A stretch of 64,000 bases of DNA from Paenibacillaceae bacterium (GCA_029256185.1 JAQSYI010000011.1:1-64000); one strand, 5' to 3'; numbered from the stretch's first letter, positions 1-9,464 are shown. Numbers and translations: made by a program. Notes: a model not told the origin generated them from the sequence alone.

Positions 1-480
1 GGGGGAGCGCGGCGCGCCAACAGCTATCAAGCTGTTGAAGGAAAAGGGGGAGCATGGCGCGCCAGCAACTATCAAAGTGCAAGCTGTTGAAGGAAAAGGA
101 GGAGGAGTGGAAGGTCACCGCACATGGATATGTGCGCCGCGAGGCGGCAGAGTGAACGGGAAACCCGAGCGAGGCGGGCTGAGCGGATGGCCGGAAGAAG
201 CCAGAAACAAGGCGACTGGACCGGGCCGAAAACCAGAAACAAGGCGACTGGGCCGGGCCGAAGGCCAGAAACAAGGTGGACGTTGGACGGAAGTTTCGGA
301 AGCGGGAGGTACCTGCTGCCCAAGGTCCAGAAAGGGGCGGTCTTCTGGCAGAAGAACAAAAACCGAGTACATTTCCACCAGCAGGAGTATACGTAATTCC
401 ATGTACCCTGATAGACCCGGAAGGTACAATGAAGCTGCAGCAAAGTTATCAAGGACATGGATCTGAGAGGGGACGGGAAA
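1..480. repeat. Repeat-rich non-coding region upstream of the first operon
   Basis: No convincing gene is seen here; the open frames are arginine- and glycine-rich translations of repeats. Two similar units, each starting with GGCGCGCC (11-18 and 56-63), carry an (A)GCTGTTGAAGGAAAAGG tail. The first contains the perfect dyad CAACAGCT-ATCA-AGCTGTTG at 18-37. A second set is a 32-bp tandem repeat starting CCAGAAACAAGG at 201, 233 and 265 (third copy partial). A possible -10 hexamer TACAAT lies at 425-430 without a good -35. The ribosome binding site of the next gene is at about 467-473. Confidence 0.6.
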
Positions 481-1791
481 ATGGCAGATGTAAAAAAAGC
501 AGGCGCGGCGGTTGTGCTGGCAATATCCCTGTTAGCGGCAGGCTGTTCAGGGGGGGCCAAGGAAAATGAAAGCGGCAAGAGCTCTCCCGGAACGTCCGAG
601 CCGGGCAAAAAGGTCGAGCTGAGGATGGCGTGGTGGGGGACGAAGGACCGTCACGAGATGACGGAAAAGGTTCTCCGTCTGTTTGAGGAGAAGAATCCTA
701 ATATCAAGGTAACGGCAGAATACTCCGGGTTCGACGGTTATTTCGAGAAGCTCAATGTACAATTGGCGGGAAAAACCGCCCCGGACCTGTTCCAGATGAC
801 CTTGCCCAATGTCAACGATTATTCCAGCCGGGGCGCCATTCAGGATCTTGCCGCTCTGGGAATTCAACTGGATGGGGTCAGCGACTCCATTAAGAGCATC
901 GGTGTGATCAACGGGAAAATGTACGCTGTTCCCACGGGAATTAACAGCCCGACCTTGATGTACGACCCCGAGATGTATACGAAGGCCGGTGTGACCGCCC
1001 CGGAACGGTTCAATTGGGATGACTACGCAGCAGCTGCCAAGCAAATCACCCAAAAGCTGGGAAGCGGCTCATACGGCTCCCCCGATTTCAGCACTTACAT
1101 CGACATGTTCTCCTATTTTACCCGGCAGAAGGGGCAAAGTCTGTACAAAGGAACCGAACTGGGCTTCACCAAGGAGACCGTTGCGGAGTACTGGCAATAT
1201 TGGGACAAGCTGCGGAAGGAAGGCAGTGTTCCCCCGGCGGACGTGTCCGCTTCCACGCTCCAGCAGGAACTGGAGAAGCAATTGATCCATAAGGGCAAGA
1301 TTCCCCTGATGGCCGCCCACTCCAACCAGTTCTCCAGTGTGGAGGGCATGGCTAAGCGCTCTCTGAAAATGATGATGTGGCCTTCCTTAACCGGGGGTGA
1401 GGAAGGGGCGTATGTCTCTGCCAGCGTATTCTGGTCCGTTAACGCGGAATCCAAGAATGCCAAGGAGACCACGCAGCTGCTTAACTTCATCATGAATGAT
1501 CCGGAAGCTACCAAGATTCTCGGCTCCAACCGGGGAGTGCCCATCTCCCAAAAGGTGCGCGATGCCATTTCCTCCAGCCTGTCGGAGCAGGACAAGGCCC
1601 AATTCAGCTATATCGAGCAGGCTTCCAAGGTTGCCAAGCCGTTCGACCTGTCCACACCCAAGGGTGCAACGGAGGTGGATAAGCTGTTCTCGGTCAAGTC
1701 CCAGGAGGTTCAGTTTGCCAAGAAATCCGTGGAGGAGAACGCTGAGGCCTTTGTGAAGGAAGCCGCCGAGATCTTGAAAAAAGCGCAGTAA
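481..1791 (+). CDS. Extracellular sugar-binding lipoprotein of an ABC transporter (family 1 solute-binding protein)
   Basis: This 436-residue protein is the likely lipid-anchored receptor that captures a sugar or oligosaccharide for the two permeases downstream. The N-terminus has a lipoprotein signal (LLAAGC, lipidated Cys22), followed by a Ser/Gly/Pro-rich linker. The mature start, ELRMAWWGTKDRHEMTEKV, is typical of family 1 solute-binding proteins. A longer frame begins at 457, but ATG 481 has the GAGAGGGG site 5-8 bases upstream and puts the signal peptide at the very N-terminus. It is the first gene of an operon with two permeases, a histidine kinase and an AraC-type response regulator. 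No ATPase gene is present, as is usual where a shared MsmK/MsmX-type ATPase serves many importers. The ligand cannot be read from the sequence. Confidence 0.9.
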   Translation: MADVKKAGAAVVLAISLLAAGCSGGAKENESGKSSPGTSEPGKKVELRMAWWGTKDRHEMTEKVLRLFEEKNPNIKVTAEYSGFDGYFEKLNVQLAGKTAPDLFQMTLPNVNDYSSRGAIQDLAALGIQLDGVSDSIKSIGVINGKMYAVPTGINSPTLMYDPEMYTKAGVTAPERFNWDDYAAAAKQITQKLGSGSYGSPDFSTYIDMFSYFTRQKGQSLYKGTELGFTKETVAEYWQYWDKLRKEGSVPPADVSASTLQQELEKQLIHKGKIPLMAAHSNQFSSVEGMAKRSLKMMMWPSLTGGEEGAYVSASVFWSVNAESKNAKETTQLLNFIMNDPEATKILGSNRGVPISQKVRDAISSSLSEQDKAQFSYIEQASKVAKPFDLSTPKGATEVDKLFSVKSQEVQFAKKSVEENAEAFVKEAAEILKKAQ

Positions 1792-1898
1792 CCCTTTTAG
1801 CCATGGCTGAAGCACCGGGTGGAACAGCGCAATGAGACAAAAGATATACAGGGAGCGGGTCCGGGCGGCAGTCCGGCCCTTGCTCTCCAGAGGAGTGG

Positions 1899-2795
1899 AT
1901 GATGATGAATGCCTCAATTAGACGCAACCTGACTGCATATTTGTTTATGCTTCCTTGGCTTGTCGGCCTGTTCACCTTTATTATCGGCCCCATGTCCAGC
2001 TCGCTTTATTTCTCTTTTACCAAGTACGATCTGGTCTCCTCTCCAAAATGGCTGGGCCTGGATAATTACCGGGATATCCTGCTTAGGGACGACCGCTTCC
2101 TGAAATCATTGGGAATCACCTTTCAATTTGTGTTCATGGCTGTTCCGCTTAAGCTGGCATTTGCGCTTCTGGTTGCCGTTGTCATGAATCAGGCTCTGCG
2201 GTTCATCGGGGTATACCGGGCTATCTATTATATCCCTTCCCTGGTGGGGGGGAGCGTGGCGGTTGCGATTATGTGGCGGCAAATTTTTGATACGGATGGC
2301 ATCGTCAATCAAGTATTGGGCTTATTCGGACTGGAGGGCAGGTCCTGGGTGTTCAGCCCCCAATATTCGCTATATACCTTGATTTTGCTGGCTGTATGGC
2401 AATTCGGCTCGTCCATGGTCATCTTTCTGGCCGGTCTCAAGCAGATTCCCGCCTACCTCTATGAGTCCTCGTCTCTGGACGGAGCCAACAAGTGGCAGCA
2501 GTTCTGGCGGATCACGCTGCCCATGCTGTCGCCGGTATTGTTCTTCAACCTGATCATGCAGCTGTTTTACGGCTTTCTGATGTTCACCCAGGCCTTCATT
2601 GTTACCAAGGGCGGTCCCATGGACAGTACGCTGGTTTATGCCATGTATCTGTACGAGAAGGGCTTCAACTTCTATCAGATGGGTTATGCTTCGGCTTTAT
2701 CCTGGATCATTCTGGTAATTATTGGCATAATGACGGCTTTATTATTTGCATCATCTAAATACTGGGTACACTATGAAACGGGAGGGAAGTCCTGA
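1899..2795 (+). CDS. Sugar ABC transporter permease, MalF/UgpA type
   Basis: This is one of two integral membrane subunits of a carbohydrate importer (298 residues, family-typical). It has about six hydrophobic segments, starting with LTAYLFMLPWLVGLFTFIIG. The EAA-type loop that docks the ATPase is at about residues 189-208 (ESSSLDGANKWQQFWRITLP). Three in-frame ATGs lie at 1899, 1902 and 1905. The AGGAG at 1891-1895 best fits 1902 or 1905, so the protein may be one or two residues shorter. The stop overlaps the next permease start by one base, which indicates translational coupling. Confidence 0.9.
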   Translation: MMMNASIRRNLTAYLFMLPWLVGLFTFIIGPMSSSLYFSFTKYDLVSSPKWLGLDNYRDILLRDDRFLKSLGITFQFVFMAVPLKLAFALLVAVVMNQALRFIGVYRAIYYIPSLVGGSVAVAIMWRQIFDTDGIVNQVLGLFGLEGRSWVFSPQYSLYTLILLAVWQFGSSMVIFLAGLKQIPAYLYESSSLDGANKWQQFWRITLPMLSPVLFFNLIMQLFYGFLMFTQAFIVTKGGPMDSTLVYAMYLYEKGFNFYQMGYASALSWIILVIIGIMTALLFASSKYWVHYETGGKS

Positions 2796-3646
2796 TGGCG
2801 GGAATTGGCGGTAAAGGCTTCTGGAAAAAGACACTCTCCCACACGGTCCTGATTGCAACCTGCTTCATTATGTTGTATCCGGTAATCTGGATGTTCTTCA
2901 GCTCCTTCAAGCCGGAGTCGGAGATCTTCACCTCCGCTTCCCTGCTCCCAAGCACGTGGCTTCCGGAAAACTACAGGGAAGGCTGGTTCGGCACTCCCAG
3001 ATACAGCTTCGGCACCTTCCTGTCCAATTCCTTCTTCATCTCCATCTCGGTGGTCATCGGCAATGTGCTGTCGGCTTCACTGGTAGCGTTCGCCTTCGGG
3101 AGATTGAGATTCCGGCTCCAATCCTTCTGGTTTGGGGTCATGCTGGTTACGATGATGCTGCCCGCTCAGGTAATATTGATTCCCCAGTATGTTCTGTATA
3201 ACAAGTTGCACTGGATAGACACCTACCTGCCTATGATCGTGCCCAATTTCCTTGGAGCAACTCCGTTTTTTATCTTCCTGATTGTCCAGTTTGTGCGGGG
3301 GCTGCCGAGAGAACTGGACGAGTCCGCCACTATTGACGGCTGCAACACCTTTCAATTATATTCAAGAATAATTATGCCGCTTTGTGTGCCGGCCCTGATT
3401 ACCACGGCCATCTTCAGCTTCATCTGGACCTGGGATGATTTTTTCAGCCAACTGATCTACATCAGCACCTTGTCCAAATACACGGTTCCTCTTGGGCTGC
3501 GCCTGTTTCTGGATGCCACATCAGGAAGCCAATGGGGTCCCATGCTGGCTATGGCGACCGTATCCATCCTGCCCAGCTTTATCGTTTTCCTGTCTGCGCA
3601 GAAATATTTTGTGGAGGGCATTGCCACAACCGGTATGAAGAATTAG
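2795..3646 (+). CDS. Sugar ABC transporter permease, MalG/UgpE type
   Basis: This is the second membrane subunit of the same importer (283 residues). It has about six membrane helices, beginning VLIATCFIMLYPVIWMFFSS. The EAA loop is near residues 175-195 (LDESATIDGCNTFQLYSRII). The gene overlaps the upstream permease by one base (TGATG arrangement), and an internal GGGAGG serves as its ribosome binding site. The C-terminal end, KYFVEGIATTGMKN, is typical of MalG-type subunits. A sensor kinase follows after 22 bases, so transport and sensing are cotranscribed. Confidence 0.9.
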   Translation: MAGIGGKGFWKKTLSHTVLIATCFIMLYPVIWMFFSSFKPESEIFTSASLLPSTWLPENYREGWFGTPRYSFGTFLSNSFFISISVVIGNVLSASLVAFAFGRLRFRLQSFWFGVMLVTMMLPAQVILIPQYVLYNKLHWIDTYLPMIVPNFLGATPFFIFLIVQFVRGLPRELDESATIDGCNTFQLYSRIIMPLCVPALITTAIFSFIWTWDDFFSQLIYISTLSKYTVPLGLRLFLDATSGSQWGPMLAMATVSILPSFIVFLSAQKYFVEGIATTGMKN

Positions 3647-3668
3647 CCGCAGGAAAGGCGGGAGGAGC

Positions 3669-5444
3669 TTGCACAAGGAATGGCGGCTTGCACCTATCAT
3701 ATTTCTGGTTATGATGCTGTTTAACGGCTTCCTGCTGCTGTTAACCACCGGAACCATCTATTGGAGCGTCTCCCGCATTATTATTGAACAGACCAGTCAA
3801 GCCCGTCTGGACCTTCTTCACGAAACACACAACCAGCTAACGCAGAAAATCCGTGATGTGGAAGAGACGGCTCTTGGCATTGCCACGCATCCTGTCATTC
3901 AAAAAGCCCTTGAAGAGGAGCCGCAGGATGCCTATCATCTCCTGGAAATCAAGAAGAATGTGAATCAGACCATCAATCAGTCCTTGTATACCAAGCCCTC
4001 CATCCGGAGCATCAGGCTGTATGCCGTCCGGTTCACATCGGTTATTCCCACCTCCAATGACCGGTTGTTTCCTTATGCGGAAATGCCTTGGCCGGAAGAA
4101 CAGATCAGGGCGGCGGATTCCTTCTGGATGAGAGCGTCCTCGGATGAAGAGACAGGCGGGAGCGTCATCTCCTATGTGCTGAAGGTATATGGAGGGGACG
4201 CAAGAATGTCCGGCGTTCTGGAGGTGGAGTTGTCCGGCGATATTCTGACCAGGCAGATCGGCGCCGGACAGAGGGGGGCAGACCGGGTGCTGCTGGAGCT
4301 AGACAGCGGTAATGGCGTGATCTCCAGAACCGGCGGAACGCTGTGGAGCGTCCGGGAGCTGGAGCAGCTGTCAGAGCAGACATGGGTGAAGGATATCTCC
4401 AGACAGCAGGAGGACGGCTACCGCAGAATAAGGCTGTCCGGGGAGGACTATGTCATGCTTTATTCCCAGCCCAATCACGCCCAATGGCGACTTTTGGAGG
4501 CAATCCGGATGCAGGAGCTGGAGAAGGGCATCAATACGCTGCGCTTGTTCCTGCTGACAATCGGGACAGCGGGTTGGCTGGTATCCATTCTGATCGGATA
4601 CAGATTGTCCAGCAGAATTGTCAGCCAAATTACGGTGCTGCTCCAGTCCTTCAAGCGGATCGAGCAGGGGCGGTTCGACACCCGCATGAGAACGGAGGGA
4701 CCGATTATGGAATTTGCCCAGCTGTCCCGCAGCTTCAATCAGATGGCAGGCAAGCTGGGCGATATGCTGGAGAAGCTGGAGGAAGGGCATCAGGCCTTGC
4801 GGAAGGCGGAATTCAAGGCGCTGCAAAGCCAGATAAACCCCCACTTTCTATATAACACGCTGGATATGATCAACTGGATGGCCGCCATGCGGGGAGCGCA
4901 GGATGTCAGTGAGGTGGTAGCCAAGCTCGCCAAGCTTTTCCGCATCAGTCTGAGCAAGGGCAATCCCTTTGTCCGGCTGTCCGAGGAGCTGGAGCATGCA
5001 AGCCTGTATGTGCAGTTATTGCAGCTCCGGTTCAAGGAGCCCTTCAGATATGAGCTCTTCATGAATCCGGGAACAGATGAAGGCTGGTATGTGCCCAAGC
5101 TGATTCTCCAGCCCTTCATCGAGAATGCCGTCATTCACGGGTTCCATGGCAAGCCGGACCAGACCTCGATGATAACGGTGACCTGCCAGGCAGAGGGCAA
5201 GCAGCTTATATTGGTCATAAGCAATAACGAAACGTACGCAGGGTCCGCCTTCAGAGAGACCCGAAGCAATAAAGGCAGCGGCGGCTATGGCATTGCCAAT
5301 GTGAGGGAGAGGCTGCAATTGTATTTCGGAGCCGCTTACGGGGTGGAGCTGCGGCAGCCGGAGCAAGGAGGCATGGTGGTCATCCTTACACTGCCGATTC
5401 TGGAGGATGCGGAAGAATGGAACCGGAGAGGGTTGGGCCGATGA
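3669..5444 (+). CDS. Sensor histidine kinase, YesM-like (Cache-HAMP-HisKA family)
   Basis: This 591-residue membrane kinase probably senses the sugar directly or through the binding protein and phosphorylates the regulator encoded next. It has one membrane helix at residues 8-32, a long extracytoplasmic Cache-like domain and a second helix near residues 285-310. A HAMP segment follows. The kinase core is of the LytS/YesM type, with ALQSQINPHFLYNTLDMINW around the phosphorylated His and an ATPase domain marked by LQPFIENAVIHG and the GSGGYGIANVRERL glycine box. The start is TTG 3669, with GGAGG at 3661-3665. Its last bases overlap the regulator start (ATGA). Confidence 0.92.
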   Translation: MHKEWRLAPIIFLVMMLFNGFLLLLTTGTIYWSVSRIIIEQTSQARLDLLHETHNQLTQKIRDVEETALGIATHPVIQKALEEEPQDAYHLLEIKKNVNQTINQSLYTKPSIRSIRLYAVRFTSVIPTSNDRLFPYAEMPWPEEQIRAADSFWMRASSDEETGGSVISYVLKVYGGDARMSGVLEVELSGDILTRQIGAGQRGADRVLLELDSGNGVISRTGGTLWSVRELEQLSEQTWVKDISRQQEDGYRRIRLSGEDYVMLYSQPNHAQWRLLEAIRMQELEKGINTLRLFLLTIGTAGWLVSILIGYRLSSRIVSQITVLLQSFKRIEQGRFDTRMRTEGPIMEFAQLSRSFNQMAGKLGDMLEKLEEGHQALRKAEFKALQSQINPHFLYNTLDMINWMAAMRGAQDVSEVVAKLAKLFRISLSKGNPFVRLSEELEHASLYVQLLQLRFKEPFRYELFMNPGTDEGWYVPKLILQPFIENAVIHGFHGKPDQTSMITVTCQAEGKQLILVISNNETYAGSAFRETRSNKGSGGYGIANVRERLQLYFGAAYGVELRQPEQGGMVVILTLPILEDAEEWNRRGLGR

Positions 5445-7069
5445 AAGTGCTCCTGGTGGATGATGAGTGGATTGTGACCGAAGGGATATCCCGGATGCTG
5501 GATTGGGAGGCGCTGGGGTTCGATGAAATTTTGTCGGCTCAGGATGGCATGGAGGCATGGGAGTGCTTCATGGAACACAAGCCTGATCTGGTGCTCACGG
5601 ATATTTCCATGCCGGGGCTCAATGGCATTGAGTTTATCAAGCGGATACGGGAGCAGGGGTTCCGCACGCCTGTAATTATCCTGAGCGGATACGATGAGTT
5701 TGATTACGCCAAGGAAGCCATCGACCTGCAGGTGGTTCATTATTTGCTGAAGCCTGCGGTGGTAAGCGAGATTGAGGCTGCAGTAAAGGAGGTTGTCCAC
5801 AAGCTGGGCCAGGAAACCAGCCATCTCCGGTTTGAGGAAAAGTTCCTGCGGGAGGTCAGGCAGAATATCTCCATGCTCAGAGGGCAATTCCTGCATGATG
5901 TGGTCATGCTGGGGAAGCCTGCCGGAGAATTCGACCAAGAACGTCTGGATTTCTATGGGGTAGCGGATAAGGTCCTGCATGGGGGGCTGCTGCTCCTGCT
6001 TAAGCCGGTCAGATTGAACCATCACAAGGTAAGCAGGGAACGGGACTGGCAGTTGTTCCGCTTCTCCCTCCACAATATTACAGAGGAGCTTCTCTCCGGC
6101 ATGAGTGAGGGCGCGGGCTACACGCTGCCTTACCGGGAGGCGTATCTTCCCGTGCTGCTTACCGGCTCCCGCGAGAACGCTCTGGCAGCGGCCAGGCAGC
6201 TGGCAGAGGCGGTTATCGCCAACGCGGAGCACTTCCTGGAGCTGCCCGTCAGCGCGGCAATCGGCAGCTGGTATCCGGCCTCCCTCAATTATTGGCTGTC
6301 GTACAAGGAAGCGTTCGAGCTGCTCCAGCGGATGGAGGATGAGGGAGCCGCGCGGATTCTGTACGCTATGGAGGAGGAGCGGAAGCCTGACTACAGGCTT
6401 GACCGGACTTTCCAGTGGATCCGCAGTCTGGCGGAATCGATTCTGATGAAGGAGGTCCAGGAGCTGAAGCGGTCCTGGAGCCAAATTCGGGAATTCATCA
6501 TCGGGGAGGACCTTTCCCGTGAGGACCTGCGGGCGGTCTGCAGCGCTCTGGTCAGCAGAGTGATGATCGAGGTGTATGAGAATAACCGGTCGTTGCTGCT
6601 GAAGGAGCAGGCCGCTTCCGGCCTGGACCCTATGGATGTGTTTGTCCTCATACAGAAGCACCAGACCCGCCGTGAGCTGCTTCAGGCTACATCCGACTTT
6701 ATGGAGCAGCTGATCGGTTCGATTGAGGGCCAAATGGACGGCCGCGGCAGCAATCCCTATATTGACCGGGTGATTGAGCATATCCGGGAGCATTACCGGG
6801 AGCAGGTGACTCTGGAGGAGCTGTCGCGAAGCATGCATCTGTCCCGTACCTATCTGAGCAATTTGTTCAAGAAGGTGACCGGCCAGAGCTTTATTCAATA
6901 TTTGACTGCGTATCGTCTGGACAAGGCGATTGTTTTGCTGTATACCAAAAAGTATATGATCTCTGAAATTGCCGAGCTGGTCGGTTATCCCGACCCGTCG
7001 TATTTCAGCAAGGTATTCAAGGCGGCAACAGGACATAGTCCCGCCGAGTATATCGTGATCTATGGATAG
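5441..7069 (+). CDS. AraC-type response regulator, YesN-like
   Basis: This 542-residue partner of the upstream kinase has an N-terminal receiver domain (MKVLLVDDEW, phosphoacceptor Asp in DLVLTDISMPGLNG, conserved Lys in LLKPAV). A long variable middle region of about 300 residues follows, then a C-terminal double helix-turn-helix AraC domain (HLSRTYLSNLFKKVTGQSF and YPDPSYFSKVFKAATGHSP). A frame extends upstream to 5417, but ATG 5441 forms an ATGA overlap with the kinase stop and starts directly on the receiver motif. It probably activates the importer operon and possibly the hydrolase genes downstream; no operator could be identified. Confidence 0.92.
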   Translation: MKVLLVDDEWIVTEGISRMLDWEALGFDEILSAQDGMEAWECFMEHKPDLVLTDISMPGLNGIEFIKRIREQGFRTPVIILSGYDEFDYAKEAIDLQVVHYLLKPAVVSEIEAAVKEVVHKLGQETSHLRFEEKFLREVRQNISMLRGQFLHDVVMLGKPAGEFDQERLDFYGVADKVLHGGLLLLLKPVRLNHHKVSRERDWQLFRFSLHNITEELLSGMSEGAGYTLPYREAYLPVLLTGSRENALAAARQLAEAVIANAEHFLELPVSAAIGSWYPASLNYWLSYKEAFELLQRMEDEGAARILYAMEEERKPDYRLDRTFQWIRSLAESILMKEVQELKRSWSQIREFIIGEDLSREDLRAVCSALVSRVMIEVYENNRSLLLKEQAASGLDPMDVFVLIQKHQTRRELLQATSDFMEQLIGSIEGQMDGRGSNPYIDRVIEHIREHYREQVTLEELSRSMHLSRTYLSNLFKKVTGQSFIQYLTAYRLDKAIVLLYTKKYMISEIAELVGYPDPSYFSKVFKAATGHSPAEYIVIYG

Positions 7070-7120
7070 AAACATAACCGGCAAGAGCAAGTCAATTACA
7101 AAGACAAGGTGGAGATAAAA

Positions 7121-7903
7121 TTGGCCGAAAAGGAGACTATGCTGGCCCATCCGGGACTGGTGGCTTTCTGGGACTTTCAGGAGGCTGAGGGAGAGCCGAG
7201 AATTTCTCAAGGACGGAACTCCTATGCCCTAAGGGAAATGGCCGGCTCCGTGAAGCGGGTGGAGGATGGAGTGTTCGGTCCGTACAGCGCGGAGCTTGAG
7301 AACGGTGAATGGTTTTCTCTTCCCCGCAAGGAAGCGCAGGAGCTGAATATCGGGGGACCGGACGCCAAATTGACAGTGGCCGCATGGGTGAAACGGGGGG
7401 CTAAGCCGCTGATGCAAAGAGCGGGTGAGTCGGATGGGGCCTGGTTCAAAGAATGCGAGTTTGTGGCGGGAATCTGGAATGAAACCGGGGAGAAGCGCCA
7501 ATACGGATTGTTCCTGAATCTGTATATATGGGACAGCAAGGAGCAGGTATGCGGCCATGTGTCGGGAACAGGCGGGCCCACCGAGGGATACCGCTGGTGC
7601 ATGGATGCTTCAATTGGCCAGACCCAGGTGCCGGAGGGACAGTGGCAGTTTATTGCCTTCACCTATGACGGTGAGCATGCAAGATCATTCTTAAACGGCA
7701 GGCTGGATGCCCGTCCCGGACGGAATCCTTACCACTATCCGGGGGGATTGTACGACGGAGGTCCGGACGGGGCCGATTTCACCGTTGGGGCCGTGGACCG
7801 GCTCCACTCTATCGGTAATTTTTTTGTCGGACGGCTTGGCGGTCTGGCGGTGTTCGATCAGGCGCTGCCGGAAGAGGAATTGCTCAAGCTCGCCCAAGTC
7901 TGA
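7121..7903 (+). CDS. LamG-like (concanavalin A-like jelly-roll) protein without signal peptide
   Basis: The product is about 260 residues and has the features of a LamG/laminin-G-like beta-sandwich: LVAFWDFQEAEG near the start, LTVAAWVKR, GQWQFIAFTYDGEHARSFLNG and the terminal FFVGRLGGLAVFDQALPEEE. Such folds bind or cleave glycans. No catalytic pair is recognisable and there is no signal peptide, so it is probably an intracellular sugar-binding or accessory protein of this operon. TTG 7121 fits the AGGTGGAG site; GTG 7109 and ATG 7139 are alternatives. It is the last gene before the left inverted-repeat copy, which begins two bases after its stop. Confidence 0.7.
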   Translation: MAEKETMLAHPGLVAFWDFQEAEGEPRISQGRNSYALREMAGSVKRVEDGVFGPYSAELENGEWFSLPRKEAQELNIGGPDAKLTVAAWVKRGAKPLMQRAGESDGAWFKECEFVAGIWNETGEKRQYGLFLNLYIWDSKEQVCGHVSGTGGPTEGYRWCMDASIGQTQVPEGQWQFIAFTYDGEHARSFLNGRLDARPGRNPYHYPGGLYDGGPDGADFTVGAVDRLHSIGNFFVGRLGGLAVFDQALPEEELLKLAQV

Positions 7904-7905
7904 AT

Positions 7906-7927
7906 TAGGGCGTGTCTGAAAACTCGC
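7906..7927 (+). repeat. Left copy of a 22-bp sequence repeated inverted at 18142-18163
   Basis: The sequence begins TAGGGCGTGTCTG and ends AACTCGC. An exact reverse-complement copy lies at 18142-18163. The two face inward and bracket the GH88-to-solute-binding-protein cassette. The GGGCGTGTCTGAAAA type of end resembles insertion-sequence termini, but no transposase gene is present in between. Confidence 0.75.
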
Positions 7928-7995
7928 TTGAGGGCATCTTTCACCGCCTTTTCGCCCCTAGCTGGGTTCTTAAGAATGAGAGGAGCATGTTATCC

Positions 7996-9243
7996 ATGAA
8001 CTGGACCGAAGAAATAAACCGTCTGACTGCCAAGCTGTACCGGAACTGTCTGGCTTACGGAGACGATCTTCCCCATCCGGTCGGCAGCCCGGAAGGACAG
8101 TACCGCAGCAACGGCAAGGGACATTGGACGGACGGCTTTTGGCCGGGACTTATCCTGTTGGGCTATGCCCACAGCAAAGATGAGGTAATGTTGGCTGAGT
8201 ATGAGAAGTATATCCCTTTTCTGGAAGAGCGTGTGAAGAATGATCCCGGTTATCTCCAAGCCACCGGTTATATCGGGCTGGATCATGATGTGGGCTTTCA
8301 GTTTCACTTGACTGCCGTGCATCACTATCTGCTCACCGGTTCCGAAGCGAGCCGGGCAGTGGGGCTGAAGGCGGCGGAGGTCCTGCTGGGCCGCTTCCGG
8401 AGGACGGAATACAGTACATATATCCGCGCCTGGAATGATTGGGATACCGACACGCCCGAGTTTCGCCGGGAGAAGGAGGGGAAGGCTATTGTCGACAGCC
8501 TGATTAACATTCCCCTCCTCTTCTGGGCGGCTCATGAAACCGGCGTTGCGGAATACCGCCAAGCAGCGGAGGCTCATGCGGGCCAACTGGAGCAGAGCAT
8601 TATCCGCAGCGACGGCAGCACCTATCATACCTTCAATTTCGATCCTGATACCGGGCGCCCGCTTGGCGGAAGAACGGCCCAAGGCTATGATCATGAATCC
8701 ACTTGGTCCAGAGGCCATTCTTGGGCCATCTACGGCTTTGCTCTTGCATTTCGCTACACAGGGAATATCGTTTTTCGCCAAGCAGCCCTTCGTTGTCTGG
8801 AATATTGGAACCGTTCCCTTCTGGCTCAGGGGGACGCGCCTTGGGATTTTGCAGCTCCCCGGGACGAATACCTGCCCATTGACACCTCCGCCATGAGCAT
8901 TGTCTGCTGCGGTCTGCTGGAGCTGCACCGGCAAGCGCCGGAGGAGGGGGAATGGCTCGCGCAAGCGAAGCAACTGGCCGAACGCCTGCTTACTGCCCAC
9001 CGCGCACCTGATCTGCCGCATGCGCACGCCTTCCTGCTTCACGGCAGCGTAGGACCTGCCTATCGGAAGGATAGCCGGGAAGAGGCGCTGAGGGAATACA
9101 GCAATGCCAATCAATGCGTGATTTACGGAGATTATTTCCTGTATGAAGCGCTGCTGCGGCTCCAAGAAGGGGACAAGGCGCTGCTGCCATGGGATTTTCC
9201 GGCGGGCAATGACAGAGAAGCAACAGGAGCTTCTTCTCTGTAG
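7996..9243 (+). CDS. GH88-like unsaturated glucuronyl hydrolase
   Basis: This 415-residue cytoplasmic enzyme probably removes the 4,5-unsaturated uronic acid left by polysaccharide lyases at the non-reducing end of oligosaccharides. Family signatures are HWTDGFWPGLILLGYAH, the catalytic-Asp segment GLDHDVGFQF, the second Asp in IVDSLINIPLLFWAA, and ESTWSRGHSWAIYGFALAF. There is no signal peptide, consistent with action on imported oligosaccharides. The frame is open from 7912, but AGGAG at 7981-7985 fits ATG 7996 (10-base spacing) better than ATG 7987. GH105 is a related alternative, but the motif set fits GH88 better. It is followed by a terminator and then a separate regulator gene. Confidence 0.85.
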   Translation: MNWTEEINRLTAKLYRNCLAYGDDLPHPVGSPEGQYRSNGKGHWTDGFWPGLILLGYAHSKDEVMLAEYEKYIPFLEERVKNDPGYLQATGYIGLDHDVGFQFHLTAVHHYLLTGSEASRAVGLKAAEVLLGRFRRTEYSTYIRAWNDWDTDTPEFRREKEGKAIVDSLINIPLLFWAAHETGVAEYRQAAEAHAGQLEQSIIRSDGSTYHTFNFDPDTGRPLGGRTAQGYDHESTWSRGHSWAIYGFALAFRYTGNIVFRQAALRCLEYWNRSLLAQGDAPWDFAAPRDEYLPIDTSAMSIVCCGLLELHRQAPEEGEWLAQAKQLAERLLTAHRAPDLPHAHAFLLHGSVGPAYRKDSREEALREYSNANQCVIYGDYFLYEALLRLQEGDKALLPWDFPAGNDREATGASSL

Positions 9244-9268
9244 CATGATAAGGGGCGAACCTAAACCT

Positions 9269-9311
9269 GCGCCGCTTCCGTTTCCTTATGGGAATGGGGG
9301 CGGCGCTTTTT
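9269..9311 (+). terminator. Rho-independent terminator after the GH88 gene
   Basis: GCGCCGC (9269-9275) pairs with GCGGCGC (9300-9306). An inner GGGAA/TTTCC pairing extends the stem, and a TTTTT tail follows at 9307-9311. Confidence 0.75.
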
Positions 9312-9464
9312 GCATTGCTTTTTTCGGAAATTTCAGGCGATCCTGCTGTCTCACAATAGTGTAAAAAATGCATCATATATAAATAAACGTATCTTTTCTC
9401 GCCGCGGTTAATGTCTTACAATCGAAATTACAGACAGCACGATTGTTGTGGGGGGTGACCGTAT

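Noticed and set aside
35..466. Open frame of 143 codons at the left edge
   Set aside because: Its translation follows the DNA repeats and has no protein-like pattern; the solute-binding gene start overlaps its end.
5336..7210. Long minus-strand open frame (624 codons)
   Set aside because: It lies opposite the response regulator, has no ribosome binding site or family features, and reflects codon bias of the real gene.
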